Source of the DNA: Actinacidiphila sp. DG2A-62
GTDB lineage: Bacteria > Actinomycetota > Actinomycetes > Streptomycetales > Streptomycetaceae
Reading direction: 5' to 3'
Length of the DNA: 64,000 nt
Assembly (NCBI RefSeq): GCF_035825295.1
Contig: NZ_JAYMGI010000002.1
Location: 4,097,001 to 4,161,000 of the forward strand
The notes beneath the pieces were generated by a model that saw only the letters and a program-made list of their open reading frames with translations, was not told where the DNA came from and ran no database searches. Position 1 is the stretch's first letter; each line of letters opens with the position of its first letter. The position numbers and the translations under genes were made by a program. This document shows positions 16,105 through 23,290 of this stretch, one piece after another.

Positions 16105-17211
16105 ATGGCGAACACCAGCACCCGGACGCTGCGGCTGTTGTCCCTGCTCCAGAGCCACCGCTACTGGCCCGGCGCCGAGCTGGCCGAGCGGCTCGGGGTG
16201 TCGGTGCGCACCCTGCGCCGGGACGTCGACCGACTGCGCGAGCTGGGCTATCCGGTCGAGGCGCAGCGCGGCGTCGACGGCGGCTACCAGCTGGCCGCGG
16301 GCGCGGCGCTGCCGCCGCTGGTGATCGACGACGAGGAGGCGGTCGCGCTGGCGGTCGGGCTGCAGGCCGCCGCGGAGGGCGCGGTCGAGGGCATCGCCGA
16401 GCACTCCGTGCGCGTGCTCGCCAAGGTCGTCCAGGTGATGCCGGTACGGCTGCGCCGCCGCGTGGAGGCGCTGCGCGCGATGACCGTGCCGGACGGCGGC
16501 TGGGGCGGTACGGGCCGCGGCGCCGTCGACCCGTCCGTGCTGGTGGCGCTCGCGCTGGCCTGCCGGGACAGCGAGCGGACCGGTTTCGCGTACACTGCGG
16601 CGGACGGCCGGCGCAGCGACCGGCAGGTCGAGCCGCACTGGCTGGTGCGGCTGGAGGGGCGCTGGTACCTCGTCGCGTACGACCTGGTCCGGCACGACTG
16701 GCGGAGCTTCCGCGTCGACCGGCTCGCCGACCCGCGCGGCACCGGCGACCGCTTCCGCCCCCGCGAACTGCCCGCCGACGACGCGGCCGCCTTCGTCAGG
16801 TCCGGCCTGCACCACCTCCAGCGCCCGTACCGCGTGGAGGTCCTGGTCGACGCGCCGGCCGAGGCGGTACGCGCGCGGATCGGCCGCTGGTGCACGGTCG
16901 AGGAGGCGGGACCGGACGCGGACGCGGGAACGGGAGCCGGTACGGACGCGGACGCGGGAGCCGGTACGGACGCGGGAACGGGAGCCCGTGCGCCCGAAGG
17001 AGCCGGCGCCGGTTCAGGCGCGGACGCCGAACCGGGCGGCGGCCGGTCCCGGGTGCTGATGAGCGCCGACGACCTGGGCTGGCCGCTCATGGCGCTCGGC
17101 CTGCTCGGCGCGGAGTTCCGGGTGGTGCGGCCGCCCGAGCTGGTCGATGTGATGCGCGAGTGGAGCGCGCGCTTCTCCCGCGCGGCCGACCGCGGGCCGG
17201 GCCCGCGCTGA
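16105..17211 (+). CDS. YafY-type helix-turn-helix/WYL-domain transcriptional regulator
   Basis: The protein has 368 residues and an ATG at 16105, with GGAGGGTCGAGG upstream. Residues 1-55 are a DeoR/HTH_11 domain (LLSLLQSHRYWPGAELAERL, then GVSVRTLRRDVDRLRELGYP). A WYL domain follows about residues 145-215, with GRWYLVAYDLVRHDWRSFRV. The C-terminal WCX extension is interrupted near residues 269-312 by a low-complexity Ala/Gly/Asp/Thr stretch made from a tandem DNA repeat (about 16910-17040). The domain resumes after it (RVLMSADDLGWPLMALGLLG). WYL regulators sense small ligands or nucleic acid. The insert length probably varies among strains. It is divergent from the DinB-like gene. Confidence 0.87.
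   Translation: MANTSTRTLRLLSLLQSHRYWPGAELAERLGVSVRTLRRDVDRLRELGYPVEAQRGVDGGYQLAAGAALPPLVIDDEEAVALAVGLQAAAEGAVEGIAEHSVRVLAKVVQVMPVRLRRRVEALRAMTVPDGGWGGTGRGAVDPSVLVALALACRDSERTGFAYTAADGRRSDRQVEPHWLVRLEGRWYLVAYDLVRHDWRSFRVDRLADPRGTGDRFRPRELPADDAAAFVRSGLHHLQRPYRVEVLVDAPAEAVRARIGRWCTVEEAGPDADAGTGAGTDADAGAGTDAGTGARAPEGAGAGSGADAEPGGGRSRVLMSADDLGWPLMALGLLGAEFRVVRPPELVDVMREWSARFSRAADRGPGPR
16910..17040 (+). repeat. Tandem repeat inside WYL regulator coding for Asp-Ala-Gly-Thr insert
   Basis: Units of GGGAGCCGGTACGGACGC and GGACGCGGGAACGGGAGCC alternate here and keep the reading frame, encoding DADAGTGAGT-like peptides within the WCX domain. It fits expansion by replication slippage. Confidence 0.65.
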
Positions 17212-17487
17212 CCGTACGCGGCGTACCCCGCGCGAGGGGCCGCCCGCCGCGTCGCGCGCCGAAGCCCCGCGCGACGGGCCGGCCCGCAATGTCGGCGGCG
17301 GGGGCGAGACTTGGGCGAGGATGGCGCGAAGGCCCGCGCGCGGGCGGGCCGCGTCGGCACGGACCGGCAGGATCGTCGGCGGTGGCGGGGACGTACCCGG
17401 CCCGTACGGACACGGGCGGCAGCCCGCGCGCGGCCCGCGGACCGACGGGAGGCACAGGCGGAGGTGGAGGCAGGGGTGGAGGCAGGG

Positions 17488-17922
17488 GTGGACGCACAGG
17501 TGGAGAGGCTCGACGCCGAGGACGTGCGCCGCATCGCGCTGTCCCTGCCGGGGACGGTGGAGAAGCAGCGCTGGGGCCACCCGACCTTCGACGTGGTGCG
17601 GCGGATGTTCGTCACCGTCCCCGACGACGCGACGTCGTTCGCGGTGCGCTGCCCGCGGCAGGACCGCGCCGAGCTGATCGCGTCCGAGCCGCACAAGTTC
17701 TGGGTGCCGCCGCACGAGCAGAACTCCTCGTGGGTGCGCGCCCGGCTCGCCGCCCTGGACGACCGCCAGGAGCTGTACGACATCCTCCTCGACTCCTGGC
17801 GGCAGGCCGCGCCCGCCGACCTCGCCGCCTCCTTCGAACCGGGCCCGGTCCCGGACCCCGGCACCGGCGTCGGCGGCGGTCCGGGCCGCGGCGCGGGGTC
17901 GCCCGCGCGTCGGAAGAGGTGA
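17488..17922 (+). CDS. MmcQ/YjbR-family protein (start uncertain)
   Basis: This is a small cytoplasmic protein of the CyaY/YjbR fold: EDVRRIALSLPGTVEKQRWG, then HPTFDVVRRMFVTVPDD and a C-terminal ARLAALDDRQELYDILLDSW. The family has DNA-binding-like features, but its biochemical role is not established. Four in-frame GTG codons (17464, 17476, 17488, 17500) lie in a GTGGAGGCAGGG tandem repeat, and those at 17476 and 17488 each have GGAGG 5 nt upstream. The start is therefore ambiguous; I chose 17488 as a well-supported choice close to the usual family N-terminus. The last 25 residues are a Gly/Pro tail. The SNF2 gene starts 5 nt after the stop, so the two are probably cotranscribed. Confidence 0.75.
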   Translation: MDAQVERLDAEDVRRIALSLPGTVEKQRWGHPTFDVVRRMFVTVPDDATSFAVRCPRQDRAELIASEPHKFWVPPHEQNSSWVRARLAALDDRQELYDILLDSWRQAAPADLAASFEPGPVPDPGTGVGGGPGRGAGSPARRKR

Positions 17923-17927
17923 CGGCG

Positions 17928-20367
17928 GTGGCCGGCGTGAGCGGGCGCGAGGCCCGGGAGGCGCTCGCGGCGGGCGACGCGCTCGCCGAGGCGGCGCGTG
18001 CGGTCGGCGCGGACCACGCCGCGGCCGTGCGGGAGGTGGCGCTGGCGTTGGCGCCGCTGCGCGAGGAGTTGGCCGCGCACGAGCTGCGCGCGATACCGGT
18101 GGCGCGGCTCAAGGAGGTGACGGAGGGCCGGCTGCGGCTCGGCGCGCTCGCCGAGGCGGGCTACCGCACGGTCGACGACGTGCTCAAGGCCGGGCGGCAC
18201 GGGCTGCGGCTGGTGCCGGGCGTGGGCGCGCTGACCGCGGACCAGGCGCTGGGCGCGGCCGGGCGGATCGCGCGCGCGGTGGAGGAGACCGTGGTGGTCC
18301 GCATCGACGTGGACGACCGCGACCCGCGGACGACCGCGCTGCTGGTCGCCCTGCACCGGCTGGTCACGGCGGGGCCCGAGGCGCGCCGCGCGGTGGGCGC
18401 GGCCGAGGCGCTCGGCGCGGAGCTGGCGCCGCTGCTGGAGCAGGCCCGGCCCGCGGGCCGACCGCTGCGGCTGTGGCTGCGCGGCCGGGCGGCCCGTGAG
18501 CGCGCGCGGACCGCGGTCGCGGCGCTGCGCGAGCGCTGCGAGCGGGCCGAACACGACGGCCTGCCCGGCCTGTTGCGGCAGACGTCGGTGGACCTGCTGC
18601 GCGCGCCGGCCGACGAGATCGAGGCGCGCGTCGACTTCGAGGTGCGCTCGGCCGAGTACTACAGCCTGCTCGCCGAATTGTCGGGACGCGGACCCGACCC
18701 GGCCGCGGCCGAGGGGTTCCTGCCCGGCGAGGTGGCGGAACGGATCAGGCGGCAGCCGCTGGACGAGGGCCTGCTGCGGGTGTCGCTGCGCGGGTACCAG
18801 GCGTTCGGCGCGCGGTTCGCCCTCGCGCAGTGGCGGGTGGTGCTCGGCGACGAGATGGGGCTCGGCAAGACGGTCCAGGCGATCGCCGCGATGGCGCACC
18901 TCGCGGCGCGCGGCGAGACCCGCTTCCTGGTGGTGTGCCCGGCCGGCGTGCTGGTCAACTGGACCCGCGAGGTCCGCGCGCGCAGCGCCCTGCGGGCGGT
19001 CCCGCTGCACGGCCCCGACCGGCGGGAGGCGTTCGCGCAGTGGCGCGCGGGCGGCGGCGTCGGCATCACGACGTACGACGCGCTGCGCGGCTTCCCGGCG
19101 GACGGGCCCGGCTTCCCGGCGGACGGGCTCGGGGACGGGCTCGGCGCGTACGGGCACGGGACCGGGGACGGGCTCGGCGCGTACGGGCACGGGACCGGCG
19201 GGGGTGAGCAGGCCGGCCCGGTCCGTCCTGGGGCGGCGTGGCCGCGGGCGGCGGCGTCGCGCTGCTGGTCGTGGACGAGGCCCACTACGTGAAGAACCCG
19301 GAGACCCGGCGCGCGCGGGCCGTCGCCGCGTGGACCGCCGTGTGCGACCGCGTGCTGTTCATGACCGGCACGCCGATGGAGAACCGGGTGGCCGAATTCC
19401 GCAGCCTCGTACGGTACGTGCAGCCGGAGCTGGTGCCGGACGTCGACGCGGCGGACGGCGTCGCGGGCTCGCAGGCGTTCCGCGCGGCCGTGGCGCCCGC
19501 GTATCTGCGGCGCAACCAGCAGGACGTGCTCACCGAGCTGCCCTCGCTCGTCCGCACCGACGAATGGCAGGAGTTGAGCGCCGCGGACCAGGACGCGTAT
19601 CGGGAGGCGGTGCTCGACGGGAACTTCATGGCGATGCGACGGGCCGCGTTCGCCCGCCCGGAGAAGTCCGCGAAGCTTCAGCGGCTGCGCGAACTCGTCG
19701 CCGAGGCGGCCGACAACGGGCTGAAGGTCGTGGTGTTCTCCTACTTCCGCGATGTGCTGGCCACGGTCGGGCAGGCGCTGGCGGAGGCCGAGGCGGCGGA
19801 GGAGGCGGACGCGTCGGGCCGGCGGGCGGGCCCGGGCGCGAACGGTCTGCGGTGCACGGGCCGTTGACCGGGAGCGTTCCGCCGGCACGGCGCCAGGCCA
19901 TGGTCGACGCCTTCGCCGCCGTTCCCGGGCACGCGGTGCTGCTCGCCCAGATCGAGGCGGGCGGCGTGGGTCTGAACCTCCAGGCCGCGTCCGTGGTGAT
20001 CATCTGCGAGCCGCAGGTCAAGCCGACCGTCGAGCACCAGGCGGTGGCCCGCGCGCACCGGATGGGCCAGGTGCGGCCGGTCCAGGTGCACCGGCTGCTC
20101 GCCACCGGCGGCGTCGACCAGCGGCTGCTGGAGATTCTGGAGAACAAGTCCCGGCTGTTCGACGCCTACGCGCGGCGCAGCGACGTCGCCGAGGCGACGC
20201 CGGACGCGGTCGACGTCTCCGACGGCGCGCTGGCCCGCCGCATCGTGGAGGACGAGCAGCTCCGGCTGGCCCGCGGCCGGGCGCCCGGGCCGGAGCGGGA
20301 CCCGGGCGCGGCACCGCGGGTCACGGCCACGGAGGCGCCCGCGGATCAGGCCGCCGATCCGGGCTGA
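17928..20367 (+). CDS. SNF2/Swi2-family DEAD-like helicase, frameshifted twice as read
   Basis: About 813 residues when repaired. The GTG at 17928 has GAGGTG 6 nt upstream and lies 5 nt after the previous stop. The N-terminal 290 residues are helical with a helix-hairpin-helix-like segment (GYRTVDDVLKAGRHGLRLVP). The motor core then has motif I GDEMGLGKTVQAI, motif Ia VVCPAGVLVNWTREV, motif II VVDEAHYVKNP, motif III FMTGTPMENR, and motifs V/VI AGGVGLNLQAAS and QAVARAHRMGQVRPV. Two single-base losses break it: one in the GGGCGGCGGCG stretch near 19247-19256 and one at CTGCGGTGCAC near 19850. Adding a G at each restores AAGVALLVVDEAH and NGLRVHGPLTG. It probably remodels nucleic acid or protein-DNA complexes using ATP. 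Confidence 0.82.
19085..19205 (+). repeat. Tandem repeats inside SNF2 gene, between motifs Ia and II
   Basis: GGCTTCCCGGCGGACGGG occurs twice, and a ~36-bp unit containing GGGCTCGGCGCGTACGGGCA occurs twice. They encode GFPADG and GDGLGAYGHGT peptides between motifs Ia and II of the motor, where most SNF2 proteins have a short loop. Confidence 0.65.
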
Positions 20368-20483
20368 TCGCCGCGCCGTCCCAAACCGGGCTGGACGCCG
20401 CGCCGTCCCCGACGGGGCCGAACGCCGCGCCGTCCCGGACCGGGCTGAACGCCGCGCCGCCCCCGACCGGGCTGGACACCACG
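20361..20483. repeat. 27-bp minisatellite, 4.5 copies, starting in the SNF2 stop region
   Basis: Units start at 20361, 20388, 20415, 20442 and 20469 (partial). Each begins GGGCTG or GGGCCG and contains GCCGCGCCGTCCC or a close variant. The period is exactly 27 bp. One frame would read nine-residue GLDAAPSPT-like units, but it is not the helicase frame, whose stop lies in the first unit. It fills nearly all the space between the convergent helicase and EF-hand genes. Confidence 0.8.
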
Positions 20484-20495
20484 CTCATGCCGCGC

Positions 20496-21032
20496 TCACG
20501 CCGCGGGGGTGGCGTCGGGGACGAGATGGTCGGCGATGCCCGCCTTGTCGGGCGCGTAGTAGTCCTTGATGGCCTCGACCCAGGTGCGCACCTCGACGCG
20601 GTCGTCCTGGTCCGGCTCGAACGCGTCGAACAGCGCGTGGATGTTGGGGAGCGCGAAGCCGATCGCCGTCATCAGGGCGACGAACACCGGGCGTTCGATC
20701 AGTCCGTCGCCGTCCGGGTCGCCGAGCGCGGCGAGCGCCTCCGCGAACTCCGTGACGGTCGCGCTGAACCGCTCCGGCGACAGCACGCACGCCTGGTACT
20801 CCTCGAAGCTGACCACGCCGTCGCCGTCGGCGTCCAACTCGTCGCGCAGCGTGGTCCAGTAGAGCGCGAAGGCGGCGCGCAGCCGCTCCTTGGCCTGGAG
20901 GGCGATCGGCGGCGCCGCGGCGACCACCCGGTCGCCCATGAGCGTGAAGTCCTCCTCGTCCAGAACGCCGTTGCCGTTCGCGTCCAGCAGCGAGAAGACG
21001 AGCGCGACCCTCTGGATGGCCTCTTTGCGCAT
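20496..21032 (-). CDS. Calerythrin-like EF-hand calcium-binding protein
   Basis: The protein has 178 residues, with the ATG at 21032 (MRKEAIQRVALVFSLLDANG); GAAGGG lies about 11 nt upstream. Three canonical 12-residue EF loops are visible: DANGNGVLDEED, DADGDGVVSFEE and DPDGDGLIERPV. A fourth, DQDDRVEVRTWV, lacks the usual central Gly. The intervening helices and spacing match the four-EF sarcoplasmic-type calcium-binding proteins of actinomycetes (calerythrin). It should be a cytosolic calcium buffer or sensor, and there is no signal peptide. Its target is unknown. The upstream region is shared with the divergent TetR gene at 21321. Confidence 0.88.
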   Translation of the reverse strand: MRKEAIQRVALVFSLLDANGNGVLDEEDFTLMGDRVVAAAPPIALQAKERLRAAFALYWTTLRDELDADGDGVVSFEEYQACVLSPERFSATVTEFAEALAALGDPDGDGLIERPVFVALMTAIGFALPNIHALFDAFEPDQDDRVEVRTWVEAIKDYYAPDKAGIADHLVPDATPAA

Positions 21033-21251
21033 GGCTGTGTCGCCCTTCGTGTCCGAGTACGGATGCGGGTCCGGCGGAGCCCGTGTTTCCGCGGGGCCGG
21101 CCGACCCGGAGGATGCTGCCCGCGGGCCCGGGGGGCGTACTCCGACGAGGTGGCGCGTTTCCCCGGAAAGGGGTAACTCCGCGCATTCCGCTGCGCGTCG
21201 GCGCGTGCTCGTGCATGCGCGGCCGGTCCGCACGAGACGTACCTCACCTCA

Positions 21252-21271
21252 AACAGAACGGCGCTTCTGTT
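21252..21271 (+). promoter_or_regulatory. AACAGAA-N6-TTCTGTT dyad upstream of TetR gene
   Basis: A perfect 7-bp inverted repeat with a 6-nt spacer lies 50 nt before the TetR start, in a region that is AT-rich for this genome. Its size and position are those of a TetR autoregulatory operator. A conserved-looking TTAGCGT (21270-21276), which could serve as a -10 element, overlaps the right half. Confidence 0.6.
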
Positions 21272-21320
21272 AGCGTGGTCGACAAGCAGGACCGACGTTC
21301 TTTTTACGGGAGGTGTGGCG

Positions 21321-21878
21321 GTGCCCCGGCTCACCGACGCGCGCAAGGAGCTGCGGCGTACGCAGATCGCCGAGGCCGCCGTGCGCTGCTTCAGCCGCCA
21401 CGGCCTGGAACGGACCTCGATCGCGGACATCACCGCCGAGTCCGGGCTCTCGGCCGGCTCGATCTACGCGCACTACCGCAACAAGGCCGACCTGGTGCAG
21501 GCCGCCGCCCGCGAGGTGCTCGCCCGGCGCGCCGAGGTGCTCGGCGCGTACGCCGCGGCCGACGCCCCGCCGGACCCGGACGAGTTGCTCGCCCGCCTGG
21601 TCGCCGCGATCGACCCGGCCGAGGCCCGGGTCGGGGTGCAGACCTGGGGCGAGGCGACCACCGACCCGGCCGTCCACCGCATCGTCGTCGACATGACCGA
21701 GCGGATGCGCGCGATGCTGCACGACTGCGTCACCGCCTGGCTGGTGAAGGTCGGACACCACGGTCCGGCCGCGGCCCGGGAGCGCGCGGCCCCGGTCGCC
21801 CACCGGGTCATGGCGCTCTACCAGGCCGAACTGCTGTACGCGGCGCTGCGGTCGGCGGAGCGGGAGCCGCCGCGGTGA
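21321..21878 (+). CDS. TetR-family regulator upstream of MDR oxidoreductase
   Basis: The protein has 185 residues. GGGAGG at 21308-21313 is 7 nt before GTG 21321 and only 1 nt before GTG 21315, so 21321 is preferred. The N-terminal helix-turn-helix is canonical (RTQIAEAAVRCFSRHGLERT, then SIADITAESGLSAGSIYAHY). The C-terminal domain has WGEATTDPAVHRIVVDMTER, as in PA2696/YbiH-like TetR proteins. It precedes, in the same direction, an NADPH:quinone-reductase-like gene at 22108, which may be its target. A dyad 50 nt upstream suggests self-control. The stop is followed by a 230-bp Ala/Thr/Pro-type repeat region. Confidence 0.85.
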   Translation: MPRLTDARKELRRTQIAEAAVRCFSRHGLERTSIADITAESGLSAGSIYAHYRNKADLVQAAAREVLARRAEVLGAYAAADAPPDPDELLARLVAAIDPAEARVGVQTWGEATTDPAVHRIVVDMTERMRAMLHDCVTAWLVKVGHHGPAAARERAAPVAHRVMALYQAELLYAALRSAEREPPR

Positions 21879-21879
21879 C

Positions 21880-22085
21880 CACGAGGCCCGCGCGGACGCC
21901 CGCGACCACGCGGGCCGCCACGCCCACGCAGGCCGCCGCACCCGTGAGAACGCTCGCGGGAACGCCCGCGACCACGCAGGCCACCACACCCGCGGGGACG
22001 CCCGCACCAGCGCAGGCCGCCGCACCCGGGCGGACGCCCGCGACCGCCGCGGCCGCTCCCCCGCCCCGCCCCCCTGCTTCGCTTC
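21880..22085. repeat. GC-rich degenerate repeat between TetR and MDR genes
   Basis: Recurring GGGACGCCCGCGACCACGC and CAGGCCGCCGCACCCG words make a degenerate tandem array. One frame is open and would read TPATTRAATPTQAAAP-like peptide, but it has no start of its own and is not in frame with TetR. No gene is called. Confidence 0.5.
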
Positions 22086-22107
22086 CACCCGCACCGAAGG
22101 ACGGATC

Positions 22108-23127
22108 ATGAAGGCCATCGTCTACCGCGACACCGGCGCCGCCGACGTGCTCCGGCTCGTCGACCGCGACCTGCCCGAGCCCGGACCCGGCGAGGTCCGC
22201 GTCCGGGTCGCCGTGTCGGGGGTCAACCCGACCGACTGGCAGGCCCGTTCGGGCGCCGGCCACGTCAAGCAGTTCGCCGAGGTCACCCCGCACCTGGACG
22301 GCGCCGACACGGTCGACGCGGTGGGCGAAGGGGTCGACCGCGGCCGGATCGGGCAGCGGGTCTGGCTGTACATGGCCGCCGCGGGGCGGCCCACCGGGAC
22401 CGCCGCGGAGTTCACCGTGGTGCCCGCGGACCGGGCGGTGCCGCTGCCCGACGAGGCGGGCTTCGACGTCGGCGCCGCGCTCGGCGTCCCCGCGCTCACC
22501 GCCCACCGCGCGCTCACGGTCGCCGAGGACGGGCCGCGCCGGCTGGGGCCCGGTGCGCTGGACGGCAAGGTGGTGCTCGCGGCGGGCGGGGCCGGGGCGG
22601 TCGGCCACGCGGTGATCCAGCTCGCGCGCTGGGCCGGCGCCACCGTGGTCAGCACGGTCAGCGGCCCGCAGAAGGCCGCGCTGGCCACCGCCGCGGGAGC
22701 CCACCACGTCGTCGACTACCGCGCGGGCGACCCGGCGGCCGGCATCCGCGCCGCGGCCCCCGACGGCGTGGACATCGTCGCCGAGGTGGCGCTCGGCGCG
22801 AACCTCGCGCTGGACCTGGCCGTGCTGCGGACCCGGGGCACCATCGCCGTCTACGGCAACGCCGGCGGCGGGCCGGTCCCATTGGACGTGCCGCCGGCCA
22901 TGGTGGCCAACGCGCGCCTGCAGTTCCTGATCCTCTACCTGGCCGGTCAGGAGGCGCGGGACGCGGCCGTCGAGGACGTCGCCGCCGCGGTCCGGGCCGG
23001 CGCCCTGCCGGTCGGCGCGGAGCACGGCCTGCCGCTGGTCCGCTTCCCGCTCGACCGGACCGCCGACGCGCACCGGGCGGTCGAGGGCGGCGCGGTCGGC
23101 AAGGTCGTGGTCGACGTGGCGTCCTAG
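22108..23127 (+). CDS. NADPH:quinone reductase-like zinc-independent MDR oxidoreductase
   Basis: The protein has 339 residues, normal for medium-chain reductases of the quinone reductase (QOR/zeta-crystallin) class. It begins MKAIVYRDTGAADVLRLVDR with the GROES-like fold (LPEPGPGEVRVRVAVSGVNP TDWQ). The Rossmann part has VVLAAGGAGAVGHAVIQLAR in place of the usual GxGxxG and the nucleotide-binding GAHHVVDY. Catalytic and structural zinc Cys clusters are missing, consistent with the QOR class. It would reduce quinones or enones with NADPH. The ATG has a GAAGGACGGATC leader. It lies downstream of a TetR gene and is its likely target. Confidence 0.87.
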   Translation: MKAIVYRDTGAADVLRLVDRDLPEPGPGEVRVRVAVSGVNPTDWQARSGAGHVKQFAEVTPHLDGADTVDAVGEGVDRGRIGQRVWLYMAAAGRPTGTAAEFTVVPADRAVPLPDEAGFDVGAALGVPALTAHRALTVAEDGPRRLGPGALDGKVVLAAGGAGAVGHAVIQLARWAGATVVSTVSGPQKAALATAAGAHHVVDYRAGDPAAGIRAAAPDGVDIVAEVALGANLALDLAVLRTRGTIAVYGNAGGGPVPLDVPPAMVANARLQFLILYLAGQEARDAAVEDVAAAVRAGALPVGAEHGLPLVRFPLDRTADAHRAVEGGAVGKVVVDVAS

Positions 23128-23164
23128 ACCCGGCCCGCGGCTCGGCGATTCGGCGGCCGGGCGG

Positions 23165-23290
23165 TCCGCGGCGGTGCGGAACCAGCGGTGCGGACCCGCG
23201 GCGGTGCGGACCCGCGGCCGGGCGGGTCGCGGACGTCACCCTCACGGTGCCCGAGGCCCTGCTGAAGCGGACCGCGGCCGGGCGGGTCAC
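23165..23290. repeat. GCGGTGCGGACCCGCG repeats between MDR and ABC genes
   Basis: Three copies of a GCGGTGCGGAnCC unit are followed by two distant copies of CGCGGCCGGGCGGGTC (near 23213 and 23274). The second reaches the ABC permease stop. The DNA between converging genes has no obvious terminator apart from these self-complementary GC blocks. Confidence 0.45.

Noticed and set aside
17928..20367. Programmed frameshifting or deliberate splitting of the helicase
   Set aside because: No slippery heptamer or downstream structure is seen. Two simple one-base repairs in G runs restore conserved motifs.
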